From contig JAGATC010000010.1 in the NCBI GenBank assembly GCA_017621455.1, positions 62,001 through 126,000 of the forward strand: a stretch of 64,000 nucleotides of DNA, given 5' to 3'. Below the pieces are notes generated by a model that did no database searches, was not told where the DNA came from, and worked only from the letters and a program-made list of their open reading frames with translations. Origin of the DNA: Alistipes sp. GTDB taxonomy: Bacteria > Bacteroidota > Bacteroidia > Bacteroidales > Rikenellaceae. Below are positions 36,489 through 44,137 of the stretch, piece after piece. The translations under genes and the position numbers were made by a program. Each line of letters starts with the position of its first letter. The stretch's first letter is position 1.

Positions 36489-37068
36489 ACACCCAAAAAT
36501 CAAGGCTGGGTGTATTTTTTTTGAACTTTTAAGATAAACGCTGGCGAAAAAAGAAGAATGAGCGTCTTCCTCTTTTCGTCAGCATCTTTTTTGAGTGCTG
36601 CCAACGCGAAAATAAGTTTAGTCCGTTTTGGGTATATAGCCAATGGAATAAACTAAACTTTGTACACCACATTTGATAAAAGCGATTATAGCATAGCCAA
36701 TAGTAGCCCCATATATACAGAATAAATACGGGAAGGGAGAAATACGATATAGTCATCTGGGGACGGAATAGGCTCTTGCAATCGGGAGCGTGTGAAGACA
36801 ACTGTTTGTGTAAGTGCTTGTATATCAACAATTACCCCCCCCCGCGATTGAAATTTTACCGCTTAATTATTTGGTAAACTACGGAAAAACCTCTAACTTT
36901 AGAGCCGAGAATGTACATTAGGTGTAGCCGCTAATGAGGTTCTGGCTACTCTCTGATGATAAGTGTAATTTACAGGGCCTCTATTACTGATGATTTTTCA
37001 GGCTGCTATTTAGTTCTGTTTGCAGATTTTTACGTAATTTTGCGCCGAAGTGTAATGGTAATATTCAG
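36489..37068. other. Gene-free stretch with hairpins and a C9 tract
   Basis: No protein is supported here. A long stem is at 36531-36592 (GCTGGCGAAAA with TTTTCGTCAGC, plus AAGAT/ATCTT, followed by TTTTTT, terminator-like on the plus strand). An inverted repeat is at 36614-36660 (AAGTTTAGT/ACTAAACTT). A run of nine C occurs at 36835-36843. The 3' part is the AraC-gene promoter region. Confidence 0.5.
37035..37042 (+). promoter_or_regulatory. -7 element for first AraC-type regulator
   Basis: TAATTTTG fits TAnnTTTG, 26 bp upstream of the start. Confidence 0.45.
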
Positions 37069-38190
37069 ATGGGATACAATGATTTTATATTGACAGTCAA
37101 TTCGTCCAGCATCATCATATTATTAGGAATGGCCGCTGTACTGCTTGCTGCTACCCGTTTTCGTGGAGAGAGCGGATATGCGGCTGCCATTATTGTGCTA
37201 CCCAATGTCCCCGTCTATATATACAATATGAGCCGAATGTTGGAATGGCACAACTTGACACTTTTTATGTTCCCCATAAGTAGCTCGGTCAATACGCTGC
37301 TGATGCCATTGCTATGGCTCTTTGCCAAGAAGAATTTTGACCTGAACTTCCGCCTCAAACCTATTCATCTGCTACATCTCCTGCCCGGTCTTCTTTGCCT
37401 CGGACTTAGCCTTGCTATTCCTACTCAGGAGCGTATCGCAACCATTCAGCACGAGATGACAGGCGATGACACTTGGATAGGCGACATCAATACCTCTATC
37501 ATTTTCGTACAGATGGTGGCTTACTTCACAGTCATCTTCCGTTTCCTTCATCGGAAGAAACGGGCCATCAGGGATACCGCTTCCGATGCAGAATGGGTGC
37601 AGAAAGAGTGGATTCCGGTCTTTGAGTATCTCTTCGCCGCATTGTTTGTCATTGTGATGGTATGTTACTTCATTTGGCCTCGTACCGATGCCTGGCTCAT
37701 TCAAATCCTGAATGTCGTTGCGATGTTTTATCTGGTATATAACTCCATTGCCCACCCGGTGGTGCCAATCAAGCAAGTTACCGAGAATATTCCGGAGCCT
37801 ACTGAATCCTATGAACCGGAAATCTCTGCCACTCCTGCTATGGACGACAGGCAGATGAACGAAGTCTGTGAACGTGCTTCCCGATATCTGGAGGAGTCGA
37901 AAGCCTACTTGCGCCCCGATATTTCGTTGGCAATCTTCGCCAAGGAGATAAATATTCCGCAACGCACCCTCTCGCGTTCCATCAACGGGTGTCTGGGCTG
38001 TAACTTCTTTGAATTTATCAATCGGATGCGTGTCGAAGAGGCGAAGCGTCTGTTATTACAACTTGACGTAAAAGATTACAATATCGATAGCATCTATACG
38101 GATTGCGGCTTCCGCTCTCGTTCCACATTCTTTTTGGTTTTTAAGAAAGTGACTGGGAAGAGCCCAGTTGCGTGGCTACGGGAGAGATAA
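37069..38190 (+). CDS. Membrane-embedded AraC-family regulator (copy 1)
   Basis: 373 residues. The N-terminal half (1-245) holds about seven hydrophobic helices (SSIIILLGMAAVLLAATRF, FMFPISSSVNTLLMPLLWLF, LLHLLPGLLCLGLSLAIP and others), then a linker. The C-terminal AraC double helix-turn-helix (about 270-370) contains LRPDISLAIFAKEINIPQRT and IDSIYTDCGFRSRSTFFLVFKKVTG. The plan suggests a receptor that binds DNA from the membrane. It is a clear paralogue of the next gene: both have TGDDTWxGDxN and WPRTDAWLxQxL. It is the first gene of the island next to tRNA-Ser. Confidence 0.88.
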   Translation: MGYNDFILTVNSSSIIILLGMAAVLLAATRFRGESGYAAAIIVLPNVPVYIYNMSRMLEWHNLTLFMFPISSSVNTLLMPLLWLFAKKNFDLNFRLKPIHLLHLLPGLLCLGLSLAIPTQERIATIQHEMTGDDTWIGDINTSIIFVQMVAYFTVIFRFLHRKKRAIRDTASDAEWVQKEWIPVFEYLFAALFVIVMVCYFIWPRTDAWLIQILNVVAMFYLVYNSIAHPVVPIKQVTENIPEPTESYEPEISATPAMDDRQMNEVCERASRYLEESKAYLRPDISLAIFAKEINIPQRTLSRSINGCLGCNFFEFINRMRVEEAKRLLLQLDVKDYNIDSIYTDCGFRSRSTFFLVFKKVTGKSPVAWLRER

Positions 38191-38606
38191 TCTAGTCTAA
38201 ACATCCGATTTTCGTACTCATTTCGTGGTATAAACACCTCCTATTTTCTTTTTTTTATATTCCTTTGCAGAAGAAAAAAGATAGCAACGGTCTTAAAAAA
38301 AGTCGCAAACCTACCCTTTATTCTGAATAAAATGCATAACTTTGCCGATGCAAATCGCAAGGTTAGCGATGTTTAGTATTATTGGGAAGTGTGTTGCTTC
38401 ATTCTCTGAAAGCGAATCTGGTAAATTTACAGGACGAGAATAAGCCGACTCTTCACGCAGATTGTTATATATCCACCACTCCAGTGGAGGGGGAGCCGTA
38501 TATACCTAATGCGTGGGCCGTTGCTTGTTTTAGTCCGAGGGTTTTACCAGAACCTGCTTTCATAAGACAAGTGGATGGACCACGCTTTTTTTACAATAGC
38601 AGGTAT
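38191..38606 (+). other. Intergenic/leader region before second AraC gene
   Basis: Holds a -7 element TAACTTTG at 38337-38344. The reading frame of the next gene is open back to 38382, but the upstream part does not resemble the paralogue, so a leader of about 255 nt is more likely. Otherwise I see nothing. Confidence 0.4.
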
Positions 38607-39788
38607 ATGGGGTACGATGAGTTCGTTCTGATAGTCAATGTCGCCTCCGTCATCATTCTGTTGGTGATGGCCCTGTTGCTCTGCCTGGCAGCACGCTTCA
38701 AGGGCGAAAGCAGCTATGCCGCAATGATTATCGTGGTCTCCACCGTACCCGTATATATCTATAATGTATGCCGCAGTCTGGAGCTGTATGAGGTTGCCAT
38801 CTTTTTTGCTCCCATAGCCTTTTCGGTCAATCTCACGCTGATGCCCCTGCTATGGCTCTTGGTGCAGCGGGGCTTCAATCCCTATTATAGGTTCACGCCC
38901 CTGCGGTTGCTCCATTTCCTGCCTGCCGTGCTGTCGCTGATACTCTTCTGTGCAAGCGTCTTCTCATTGCCGCAGAGCCGATACTACGACTTTATGATTC
39001 ACGAGAACACGGGCGATGATACTTGGCTGGGCGATGTGAACTATACGATGGTGCTGCTTCAGCTCATCGGCTATTTCTATGCGATATTCCGCTATCTCCG
39101 CAAGGTGAAGCACTTTGTCCACAGCCACTACTCCGCCGCCGAATTGCAACACAAGGTGTGGATTCCCCGCTTCATAGGGCTGTTTGCCGCTATGTTTGTG
39201 GTGGTGATGGTGTGTTATGCCCTCTGGCCACGCACCGATGCCTGGCTGCTCCAGCTGCTTACGGTAATCATTATGGGCTACCTGCTCTATGCGGAACTTG
39301 CCATAGCCCTTTTCGAGCGATACCGCAAAGATGCTGTTACGACCACCGTCGCAGCCGAGGCGGAAGCGGAGTTCATCGCTACCGAAGTGAAGCCCCAGCC
39401 ACAGCCCGAAGCCGACAACGGCAAGGAGGATATGCAGAAATTGGAGCAATATGCCCGTCAGGTGGAGGAATACTTGCGTACTTCGGAGGTATATGTTAAT
39501 CCTAAATTGTCATTGCGTGATGTATCGCAAGCAACAGGTATTACATATAACAACATATCAAAGGCTATCAATGCCACAATGAATAAAAATTTCTTCGACC
39601 TTGTAAATGGCTTCCGTATAGAGAAGTCAAAGGCATTGCTGATGTCTAAAAAAGAGAAGGGATTGACCCTTGAAACCATTGCCGAAATGTGTGGATTCAA
39701 CTCTCGCATCACCTTTAACAATGCCTTCAAAAAGGTTATCGGAGTAACCACTACCGAGTGGTTGAAATTGAACCGAGGTGAGAAATAA
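38607..39788 (+). CDS. Membrane-embedded AraC-family regulator (copy 2)
   Basis: 393 residues from ATG 38607 (MGYDEFVLIVN, matching MGYNDFILTVN of copy 1); the longer frame from 38382 is rejected on this ground. About seven TM helices (VIILLVMALLLCLAARF, PIAFSVNLTLMPLLWLLV, LLHFLPAVLSLILFCASVF) precede an Ala/Glu-rich linker and a C-terminal AraC HTH (VNPKLSLRDVSQATGITYNN... LETIAEMCGFNSRITFNNAFKKVIG). The base composition changes at about 39475: the membrane part is GC-rich while the HTH part is AT-rich, which suggests domain recombination. The adjacent envelope genes are the obvious targets. Confidence 0.87.
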   Translation: MGYDEFVLIVNVASVIILLVMALLLCLAARFKGESSYAAMIIVVSTVPVYIYNVCRSLELYEVAIFFAPIAFSVNLTLMPLLWLLVQRGFNPYYRFTPLRLLHFLPAVLSLILFCASVFSLPQSRYYDFMIHENTGDDTWLGDVNYTMVLLQLIGYFYAIFRYLRKVKHFVHSHYSAAELQHKVWIPRFIGLFAAMFVVVMVCYALWPRTDAWLLQLLTVIIMGYLLYAELAIALFERYRKDAVTTTVAAEAEAEFIATEVKPQPQPEADNGKEDMQKLEQYARQVEEYLRTSEVYVNPKLSLRDVSQATGITYNNISKAINATMNKNFFDLVNGFRIEKSKALLMSKKEKGLTLETIAEMCGFNSRITFNNAFKKVIGVTTTEWLKLNRGEK

Positions 39789-39922
39789 GTGGTATTTCTT
39801 GCCTTTTCATCGATTATTTTGTAAAAATGGTACCCATCTTTACAAAACATTTTCCCAATTATTTGCCCCTCTGAATCATTCCCGATAAATTCGCTAAAGA
39901 GAAATTAAAAAACATACAGCGT

Positions 39923-40201
39923 ATGTTTAGCAAATGGATTGATGAATCGGAATTTGATGGCGAGAATGACTTCTTCGACAACTCGGTGATGAGTGTGCGT
40001 CAATGGTTGGCGGTAATGTCGGTGATGATTATTCCGGTGGTGAATGTCGTGATGATTTTCTGCTGGGCATTTGCCGAGAAGGAGATCACCAACTCCAACA
40101 AGGTGAACTGGGCACGGGCCTCGGTCATCCTGCTTACGGCATTCGTCGTAGTTATTGCACTTGTAGGTGGGTTTCTATTCTTCGGTTGGTATTTGGTATA
40201 G
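39923..40201 (+). CDS. Small two-TM membrane protein
   Basis: 92 residues. A polar, acidic N-terminus (DESEFDGENDFFDNSVMS) precedes two hydrophobic helices (WLAVMSVMIIPVVNVVMIFCWAF and ASVILLTAFVVVIALVGGFLFF). No family recognised. It lies between the second regulator and the OmpA-like gene, 39 bp before the latter. Confidence 0.7.
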   Translation: MFSKWIDESEFDGENDFFDNSVMSVRQWLAVMSVMIIPVVNVVMIFCWAFAEKEITNSNKVNWARASVILLTAFVVVIALVGGFLFFGWYLV

Positions 40202-40240
40202 GTATATAGTATAATCATTAACTTTAAAAATTAACGAATT

Positions 40241-41587
40241 ATGAAAAGAGTAGTTATTATAGCGTTGATGCTCGCTGCAATCAGTGGGACAACCGCAGTG
40301 AATGCTCAGAGTTGGCTTCGAGGCCTTGGACGTGCAGCGGAGAATGCCGCAAAGCGTACTGTCGAGCGCAATGTGGAGAGAGCCACAGAGCGCGCCATCG
40401 ACCGTGTCTTCAGCGAGACCGAAGATGCTGTTGAGGATGCTGTCAGAGGGGAGTCGTCGAACAAGGGTAAGAAGAACAAAAACAAGAATAAGAACAACGA
40501 CATCAACGACAACAACGGCAGCAACAATGCCGACGCGGTCTATGACAATGGGGATGCTACCGCACAGAGCGGACAGCAGAAACCGCAATCGGTGGAAATG
40601 GCATATGCCAAGAGCGATTTCGTGCCGGGTGACGAAATTATTTTCGAGGACTTGCTTGTAGGCGAAAAGTTGGGAGAATTTCCTATGATGTGGGATCTGC
40701 TTAATGGTAATGCTGAAATAGCAAATGTGGGAGGAGAAAATGTTATATACTTCGCAGAAGGGGATACCCAAATTGTACCTTTAATGGAAAACCCAAAAAA
40801 TTATTTGCCTGATGTATTCACTATAGAGTTGGATGTATATATAAGTGACAGTCATACGCGCTATGACCAAATTGATGACCGTACATATTCAAGATACTGG
40901 TTCAGATTTAATGATTCGAAAAGTTATGATGTGTGGGAATTTGATTTATACGACTTTGGAGAGAGTGTGAATTATAGTTTAAGAAAGCCTGATGGAAGTA
41001 GAGTTGACGGAGGTCAAAAGACAAATCATTTGGTTACGTTAAATAGTTGGAACCATATTGCATTCTCATTTAATAAGAGAGCATTTAAGGCTTATATTAA
41101 TGGAACAAGGGTTGCGAATGTTCCCAATGTTGTACAACCCAACTGGTTTCTGATTCAGAGGCATAATTATGATCATCACACAAGATGTTATATCAAGAAC
41201 ATCCGTATTGCCAAGGGAGCCGTACCTCTCTACGACCGTATGATGACGGATGGCAAGTTCATCACCTACGGCATCACGTTCGACGTGGGCAAGGCCACTA
41301 TCAAGCCCGAGTCGATGGGTGAAATCAACCGCATCGTTCAGCTGATGAACGAAAACCCCGACTTGAAGTTCTCGGTAGAAGGTCATACCGACTCTACGGG
41401 TAATGCCGCCAGCAACCAGACCCTCAGTGAGCAGCGTTCACAGGCCATCGTCGCCAAGTTGGTGGAACTCGGCATCGCTAAAGACCGTCTCACCGCCGTG
41501 GGCAAGGGTCAGAACAGCCCGATAGCCGACAACTCTACGGATGAAGGCCGTGCGAAGAACCGCCGTGTGGAGTTTGTAAAGATGTAG
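40241..41587 (+). CDS. Exported protein with LamG-like middle and OmpA peptidoglycan-binding domain
   Basis: 448 residues with a cleaved signal peptide ending VNAQS. A charged helical segment (GRAAENAAKRTVERNVERATE) and an Asn/Lys/Asp low-complexity stretch follow. A concanavalin-like sandwich occupies about 145-330 (FTIELDVYISD, NSWNHIAFSFNKRAFKAYINGTRV). The C-terminal OmpA domain (about 345-448) has FDVGKATIKPESMGEINRIV, the peptidoglycan-binding VEGHTDSTGNAASNQTLSEQ and DEGRAKNRRVEF. It is probably a periplasmic protein tied to peptidoglycan or an outer-membrane-associated one. The middle of the gene (about 40660-41210) is much more AT-rich than both ends. Confidence 0.85.
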   Translation: MKRVVIIALMLAAISGTTAVNAQSWLRGLGRAAENAAKRTVERNVERATERAIDRVFSETEDAVEDAVRGESSNKGKKNKNKNKNNDINDNNGSNNADAVYDNGDATAQSGQQKPQSVEMAYAKSDFVPGDEIIFEDLLVGEKLGEFPMMWDLLNGNAEIANVGGENVIYFAEGDTQIVPLMENPKNYLPDVFTIELDVYISDSHTRYDQIDDRTYSRYWFRFNDSKSYDVWEFDLYDFGESVNYSLRKPDGSRVDGGQKTNHLVTLNSWNHIAFSFNKRAFKAYINGTRVANVPNVVQPNWFLIQRHNYDHHTRCYIKNIRIAKGAVPLYDRMMTDGKFITYGITFDVGKATIKPESMGEINRIVQLMNENPDLKFSVEGHTDSTGNAASNQTLSEQRSQAIVAKLVELGIAKDRLTAVGKGQNSPIADNSTDEGRAKNRRVEFVKM

Positions 41588-41648
41588 TTAGTTAGAAGAG
41601 TAGATTTATATGTTGATAAGTATTTTGTATAAATTAAAATTAGGAAAA

Positions 41649-43304
41649 ATGAAAACAGCTAGACTAATTTTATTTGCGTGCCTTGCTGTGGTAGCTATCG
41701 TGGCATGCGAAAAGGACGGACCGACAAACAATCAAAACACACCTGTGCCCGTAAGTTCGGTGGCTATCAACCCCACAGGACCTATAACACTTGCCATTGG
41801 TGACGAGGTTACGCTTACGGCGACCATAGCCCCCGAAAATGCTACAAACAAGCAGGTGACGTGGAGTAGCGACAACAGCTCTGTGGCGACAGTGACTGAT
41901 GGAGGTGTAGTGCGTGCACTGGCAGTAGGTACAGCCATAATCACCGCCCAGGCAGAGGGGCAGAGCGCAATATGTCGTATCAATGTTGCGGAGAGTGTCG
42001 TGGAGGTTACATCTGTAACCGTAGCGCCTGAAGGTCCCCTCACCGCAACGGTGGGAGACAGCATAACATTCACCGCTACTGTAATGCCCGAGGATGCCAC
42101 CGACAGAGTGGTGACCTGGACAAGCTCTAATCCGGAGTTGGCATCAATTGACGACAACGGCGTGATGAGCGCAATTGCGGCAGGTCAAGTGACCATCATC
42201 GCCTCGGCAGGAACTATGAGCGCATCAGTAGAGGTGACAATTGAGAATGTCTATGTGGCTGTAACCGACATTATTACCAATGTCGAGGGCGACCTGCTTA
42301 AGTTGCATTGGGGTGAAACGTTCCAACTTGAATTGTCGGTAGTCCCCGAGAATGCTACTGAACAAACTATCGACTACTCGTTCTTGCGATATAACAATGA
42401 TTTAGAAGAATTCTATTTTGTTAAAGAATCAGAATATCTGACAGTAAGCGAAGATGGCCTAATTACCGTTTTTGAGTGCAATGGAGATTCAGTTGTTGGT
42501 GAGATGATAGTAATGTCTGCGGGCGACTATACCGAGGAACTACCCATACTGATTTCCCCAAACGAGGAAGAGCCCATATTGCCCGAGGGTTGGACAGTGA
42601 ATGGTAACACTGCAACCTATAAAGTAAACCCCACTATGGACTTTGATCTGGTGGTTACTTTTGAGAATGACGTTTGCAAAACGGTAAGATTTACTACTCT
42701 TACACGCGAATCAAGAGCAACAGATATTGAGGCGGTCTTCCCAGAGTCGGTACTTGATGCTTTTACAATCACGGGGCGTGGCACAGTGGCTACAATCGAC
42801 TTATTGCTTGTAGCAGGGTGTAAGGAGTATTTCGAGAATTTGACTATGGCAGAGATGTTTGCAGCCTTTGGCGACAATACTTCGGCAATCCTCACCAACT
42901 GGACAACATCGTTCAGCGTTACCAATCTTGTTACAGGTAATTGGGAGATGCCCGACATCAATACTCTACGAGAGAGAGTAAACGCTGGTAAAGATGACGG
43001 TTTTAGCACAATGAGGGTTTTAGTTACATACAATGAAATAACAGGTACAGTTGAGTCTACAACTTGGACGATTGGTTTTGAAACAGAAGAGATTGCTACT
43101 AATTTCTTGCAATTAGTAAAAAAACAGAATGAAGTGTTGTATAACAGATTTGCTGATTATATCCGCGAAGAGCTACCTCGTGAGCCTATATTCCATATAG
43201 ATGTGACCGATATTTTCCCTGCATCCGATCAATATGCGATGGAAGATGTATTATCAACTACAGAAGTCTGTCGCTATCTTCTTAGCTTGGCGACAGGGGT
43301 GTAA
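41649..43304 (+). CDS. Lipoprotein with two bacterial Ig-like (BIG2) domains
   Basis: 551 residues from ATG 41649 (MKTARLILFACLAVVAIVAC lipobox); the frame is open to 41610 but that start would bury the signal. Two Ig-like BIG2 repeats at about 33-115 and 118-205 share VTLTATIAPENATNKQVTWSS versus ITFTATVMPEDATDRVVTWTS. The C-terminal half (about 310-551) is not recognised. Parts of it resemble the small lipoprotein at 46315. Exposed at the surface or in the periplasm; adhesin-like, function unknown. Confidence 0.85.
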   Translation: MKTARLILFACLAVVAIVACEKDGPTNNQNTPVPVSSVAINPTGPITLAIGDEVTLTATIAPENATNKQVTWSSDNSSVATVTDGGVVRALAVGTAIITAQAEGQSAICRINVAESVVEVTSVTVAPEGPLTATVGDSITFTATVMPEDATDRVVTWTSSNPELASIDDNGVMSAIAAGQVTIIASAGTMSASVEVTIENVYVAVTDIITNVEGDLLKLHWGETFQLELSVVPENATEQTIDYSFLRYNNDLEEFYFVKESEYLTVSEDGLITVFECNGDSVVGEMIVMSAGDYTEELPILISPNEEEPILPEGWTVNGNTATYKVNPTMDFDLVVTFENDVCKTVRFTTLTRESRATDIEAVFPESVLDAFTITGRGTVATIDLLLVAGCKEYFENLTMAEMFAAFGDNTSAILTNWTTSFSVTNLVTGNWEMPDINTLRERVNAGKDDGFSTMRVLVTYNEITGTVESTTWTIGFETEEIATNFLQLVKKQNEVLYNRFADYIREELPREPIFHIDVTDIFPASDQYAMEDVLSTTEVCRYLLSLATGV

Positions 43305-43361
43305 ATAAAAGCCTTAATGAAGTAAAACCCAACAAACATAATATAATAACTAAACAAGATT

Positions 43362-43922
43362 GTGATTATGAAAAGAATTTTTTCTACTTTGGTAATATTG
43401 GCAGCAGCGCTTATGTTTAGCAACACTGCCTCTGCACAGAAACCTGTGGGTGACCCTGTATTCTACAAAGGGGACAACATTTTAAGCCTTACAATCGGTT
43501 ATGGTTGGGGCTTCGGACAGCGCTTGGCTTATGAACATGCAGTAGCAACCTTCCTCGACGACAGAGCATCTATCGGTGTGGGTGGTGCTATCGGCAACAA
43601 CTTCCGCAGTCGCAACTATGGCTATGGTGTTAGATACTTTGAGGATCGCATCGGCATCACCGTGGTAGGCTCATTCCACTACCAGTTTACCGCAAAACTT
43701 GATACCTATGTACAGCTCGGTCTCGGTGGTGGCTACTGGATGTATAAGTGGAAGGATGGTCTTTACGATGACTACTACAACGCCTATGATAACCACGCAT
43801 TCTTCGACTTCACAAGTTCGTTGGGTGTGAGATACTATTTCTCTCCTAAGTGGGCGGTAAATGCAGAAGTTGGTTGGACCGCTGGTAGCTTTATCATGGC
43901 AGGTATTACTCACCGTTTCTAA
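43362..43922 (+). CDS. Small outer-membrane beta-barrel-like protein
   Basis: 186 residues. A signal peptide ends at SNTASAQK. Alternating aromatic and glycine-rich strands follow (LSLTIGYGWGFGQRLAYE, IGITVVGSFHYQF, YVQLGLGGGYWMYKW, LGVRYYFSPKWAVNAEVGW), and the last residues FIMAGITHRF end in Phe, the usual signal for BAM-mediated insertion. An eight-strand barrel is likely. ATG 43362 and 43368 are both possible starts. Confidence 0.8.
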   Translation: MIMKRIFSTLVILAAALMFSNTASAQKPVGDPVFYKGDNILSLTIGYGWGFGQRLAYEHAVATFLDDRASIGVGGAIGNNFRSRNYGYGVRYFEDRIGITVVGSFHYQFTAKLDTYVQLGLGGGYWMYKWKDGLYDDYYNAYDNHAFFDFTSSLGVRYYFSPKWAVNAEVGWTAGSFIMAGITHRF

Positions 43923-43934
43923 TCGTTAAAGTGT

Positions 43935-44102
43935 GAGGGTTTCTAATCACCCATTTTGAGATACTGTATTCGCAGTAATGATTAGAAATAACTCTGTTTT
44001 GTGTTAGAAACCCTCGTCTTTTCTCGATGATGACTATGTCGAAACTCCGAATCCGCACAGATGTTTGGATTGGGTGAATTGAGTGGATTCGGAGACTTCG
44101 AA
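43935..44102 (+). promoter_or_regulatory. Two structured hairpins in the leader of the large lipoprotein gene
   Basis: GAGGGTTTCTAA (43935-43946) can pair with TTAGAAACCCTC (44004-44015), 12 bp. The overlapping TTTCTAATCA (43940-43949) can instead pair with TGATTAGAAA (43979-43988), 10 bp. A separate hairpin joins CTCCGAATCC (about 44046-44055) to GGATTCGGAG (about 44085-44094). Mutually exclusive stems are typical of attenuators, but a plain terminator is also possible. Confidence 0.45.
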
Positions 44103-44137
44103 CCGTATTGTATTAAGCTGATTAAAAACGTAGCATT

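Noticed and set aside
36111..36503. 130-codon minus-strand frame over tRNA-Ser
   Set aside because: It overlaps the tRNA, two terminators and the direct repeat; the peptide shared with a frame at 49511-49717 simply reflects the DNA repeat.
36529..36831. 100-codon minus-strand frame in the gene-free stretch
   Set aside because: No homology, low-complexity Phe/Arg end, covers hairpins; no promoter or neighbour supports it.
36835..36843. C9 tract as a phase-variation switch
   Set aside because: It is about 230 bp before the nearest gene, not in a coding frame or between promoter boxes, so no switching effect can be argued.
38382..38606. N-terminal extension of the second AraC regulator
   Set aside because: The extension has no counterpart in the paralogue, whose start aligns with ATG 38607.
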